63,456 nucleotides of DNA from Sinorhizobium sp. A49 (GTDB taxonomy: Bacteria; Pseudomonadota; Alphaproteobacteria; Rhizobiales; Rhizobiaceae): the NCBI RefSeq assembly GCF_002002725.1, contig NZ_MUNW01000069.1, forward strand, positions 1 through 63,456. Direction: 5' to 3'. Below, piece after piece: positions 62,017 to 63,456 of this stretch. The position numbers and the translations under genes are program-made. The first letter of the stretch is position 1. Every line of letters starts with the position of its first letter. The notes under the pieces are model-generated. The model made no database searches, was not told where the DNA came from, and saw only the letters and a list, made by a program, of their open reading frames with translations.

Positions 62017-62205
62017 ATGGCCGTTACCACTGCTATTGCCTATTGCGAAAACCTGACGGAAATCGATATTTCTGTGACGCACGAACGCGGCGTGATCTAC
62101 CTCGACGGCGTTGTGCCCTCGATCACCGCGTGGGAGGAGGCCCAGAAACTCGCCAACGAAGTTACCGGCTCACCAATCCGAAACCGGCTCCGCGTGGCCA
62201 GTTGA
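62017..62205 (+). CDS. Small BON-like domain protein
   Basis: A 62-residue protein (LTEIDISVTHERGVIYLDGV, then AWEEAQKLANEVTGSPIRN) resembling one BON repeat. An earlier in-frame ATG at 61957 is possible; neither has a strong ribosome-binding site. No signal peptide is evident, unlike most BON proteins. Small, so moderate confidence. Confidence 0.55.
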   Translation: MAVTTAIAYCENLTEIDISVTHERGVIYLDGVVPSITAWEEAQKLANEVTGSPIRNRLRVAS

Positions 62206-62405
62206 CTGATTGCCTTAAGAAAAACGAGAGCTTTGGATTTGCCAGCGTCACCTCGCTGTCAGGCGCTTTGCGCTGACCTCGACACAGGCGCACGTTTCTA
62301 TCCGAACGCGAAAGGAGCGGACAGACCTGGCCGCTGAACTCAACGGGTTAACGCGATGGAAAGCCGATGCTGCTAGCACTTCTGGGTTGAATTGGGAGAC
62401 CCGAA

Positions 62406-63194
62406 ATGCTGCCTGCAACATGGAAGCCGATTGAAGTCGGTGGCCTGATCCGGCTTGGATCTCCGCGTGACGGAGGCTATGTCGTTCCCAAGCGCGCGGT
62501 GCTTGCCTCCAAGTCCCTGATCAGCATGGGATTGAACGACGATTGGCAATTCGAGAAGTCGTTTCGCCGACTTGCGGATGCGGAGGTCGTTTGTTTCGAT
62601 CACTCTGTCACCTGGAAGTTCTGGCTCCGGTACTATGTCGAACAGGTTTTGCGCCTTCGTTGGCGCAGGTTGGGGCGCTACCTGGATTATCGTTTGTTCT
62701 TCAGTCGGCCAGGCGTGGAGCACCGGCAGATCAGGATCGGCTATGATCAACCTGGCGAAGTTAACGTCCCGAGCCTGTTGAAGGAATTTTCGGGCAGCAA
62801 CATCTTCCTGAAAATCGATATCGAGGGATCCGAGTACAGAATCCTCGATGACATAGCGATGAATTCGAGCCGCTTTACCTGCGTCGTGATCGAGTTTCAT
62901 GATGTCGACCTCCATCGAGATCGTATCCTTCGGTTTGTCGAGGGGATGACGAATTTTTCAATCGTCTTTCTTCATCCCAACAATTTTGCCGGCACTGATG
63001 ACCAAGGCGACCCGCTGGTTCTGGAAATGTGCCTCGTCCGGGACGACCTGCTCGACCCCGCGGTGCCTGGCGAACCAAGGCCCGAACTACCGGCAAATAC
63101 GTCACGCCGCGCTGATATCGAGTTGCGATTCGCTCCAGCCGATACAAGTCAGCCGCCCGAGTTTCGCCGCGACCGCGCGGTTGGAGCCGAGTGA
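62406..63194 (+). CDS. FkbM-like methyltransferase family protein
   Basis: A 262-residue protein with GGGAGA before the ATG. IRLGSPRDGGYVVP and LISMGLNDDWQFEKSF near the N terminus, and FLKIDIEGSEYRILDDIAM near residue 145, match FkbM-type SAM-dependent methyltransferases; the second segment is the conserved D-x-E-G motif. VVIEFHDVDLHRDRILRFVE follows. The last about 40 residues, rich in Pro and Arg, look unlike the family, and the final 27 bases overlap the SDR remnant in another frame. The C terminus may therefore be altered by a rearrangement. The target of methylation is unknown. Confidence 0.72.
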   Translation: MLPATWKPIEVGGLIRLGSPRDGGYVVPKRAVLASKSLISMGLNDDWQFEKSFRRLADAEVVCFDHSVTWKFWLRYYVEQVLRLRWRRLGRYLDYRLFFSRPGVEHRQIRIGYDQPGEVNVPSLLKEFSGSNIFLKIDIEGSEYRILDDIAMNSSRFTCVVIEFHDVDLHRDRILRFVEGMTNFSIVFLHPNNFAGTDDQGDPLVLEMCLVRDDLLDPAVPGEPRPELPANTSRRADIELRFAPADTSQPPEFRRDRAVGAE

Positions 63195-63456
63195 CCTCGG
63201 CGTGGAAAACATCTACGTCAACAGCATTGCGCCGGGAGCGACGCGCACGGGCTCGCTGGGATCGATATGAAGCGATGCCGTTGCGGGAAAGAAGCTGATG
63301 CACACGCCCATCCGGCGGATGGAGCAGCTTATCCGCCTTCCGTGATTCTACTTGAAAGCTTCTCTCGGCGAACCGCAGAAAAGGGCCGACGCTGCGCTGT
63401 TTCTGTGCGCGCCTGCGGCAAAATGGATCAGCGATCAAATTCTTACAGTCTCGGTC
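63168..63456 (+). pseudogene. Decayed 3' part of a short-chain dehydrogenase/reductase gene
   Basis: One frame reads LGVENIYVNSIAPGATRTGS, then a TGA at 63268-63270, then LMHTPIRRMEQ, a second TGA at 63343-63345, then KASLGEPQKRADAALFLCAP and AAKWISDQILTV up to the window edge. These are in order the conserved last third of classical SDR enzymes (N-x-IAPG, TP..R, GEP..., AALFL...WI.GQ). Two in-frame stops and the lack of a 5' half (no GxxxGxG, no YxxxK) make it a pseudogene. It may continue a few codons beyond the window. Confidence 0.8.

Overview
The window comes from a GC-rich alphaproteobacterium of the order Rhizobiales, most likely Sinorhizobium/Ensifer or a close Rhizobium relative. The PhnY homologue has its key residues at exactly the positions I recall for the Sinorhizobium meliloti enzyme. 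LysR, AcoR, GntR-UTRA and ArsR regulators next to complete ABC and TRAP transporter operons, together with an IalB-like protein, fit a rhizobial chromosome or a chromid/megaplasmid such as pSymB. No rRNA, tRNA, CRISPR array, intact insertion sequence or replication gene was seen. The window starts inside an AraC-type regulator and ends inside a decayed short-chain dehydrogenase gene.

Positions 1-17862 form a phosphonate region. It holds phnW, phnA and phnY (2-aminoethylphosphonate, AEP, to phosphonoacetaldehyde, to phosphonoacetate, to acetate and phosphate) and a complete AEP-type ABC transporter. It also holds a class III PLP enzyme resembling PbfA (hydroxy-AEP ammonia-lyase), a 2-hydroxyacid dehydrogenase, a GbcA-like Rieske oxygenase and a Na/Pi cotransporter-PhoU protein. 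Two paralogous 296-residue LysR regulators sit at its two ends. A 28-bp element with a fixed layout lies upstream of phnW and again between the second LysR gene and the Na/Pi gene.

Positions 18015-26793 look like a phosphorylated-glycoside or phosphodiester utilisation locus: inositol-monophosphatase-like protein, glycerophosphodiester phosphodiesterase, a four-gene ABC importer, a PfkB kinase, a GH4 glycosidase and a GntR-UTRA regulator. A nested palindromic element and an orphan BrnA-like protein follow. At 27529-32550 an AcoR-like sigma-54 activator faces a -24/-12 promoter and a zinc alcohol dehydrogenase plus NTF2-flavin monooxygenase operon. A textbook inverted repeat about 117 bp upstream of the expected transcription start is the likely enhancer.

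Positions 32637-41285 contain an amine-type oxidase, a cupin, an exported amidohydrolase, a LuxR regulator and a PotABCD-like importer. After a fatty-acid desaturase there is an apparently single operon (48843 down to 43983) joining an SsuA-like protein without signal peptide, the FMNH2-dependent sulfonate monooxygenase SsuD and a TRAP transporter. It is divergent from ArsR and GST genes and followed by a cystathionine beta-lyase-like gene and an amino-acid-type binding protein. This TRAP-SsuD pairing is the most unusual arrangement outside the phosphonate region.

The right end (52853-63456) carries an APH(6)-like kinase, an MFS exporter, a Leu/Val/Phe dehydrogenase, an XRE protein, a glycine-betaine/choline ABC transporter (V-W-X order), SH3 and IalB-like envelope proteins, a small BON-like protein, an FkbM-like methyltransferase and the SDR pseudogene. 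All start sites, functions and regulatory sites are read from sequence only; nothing was checked against a database.
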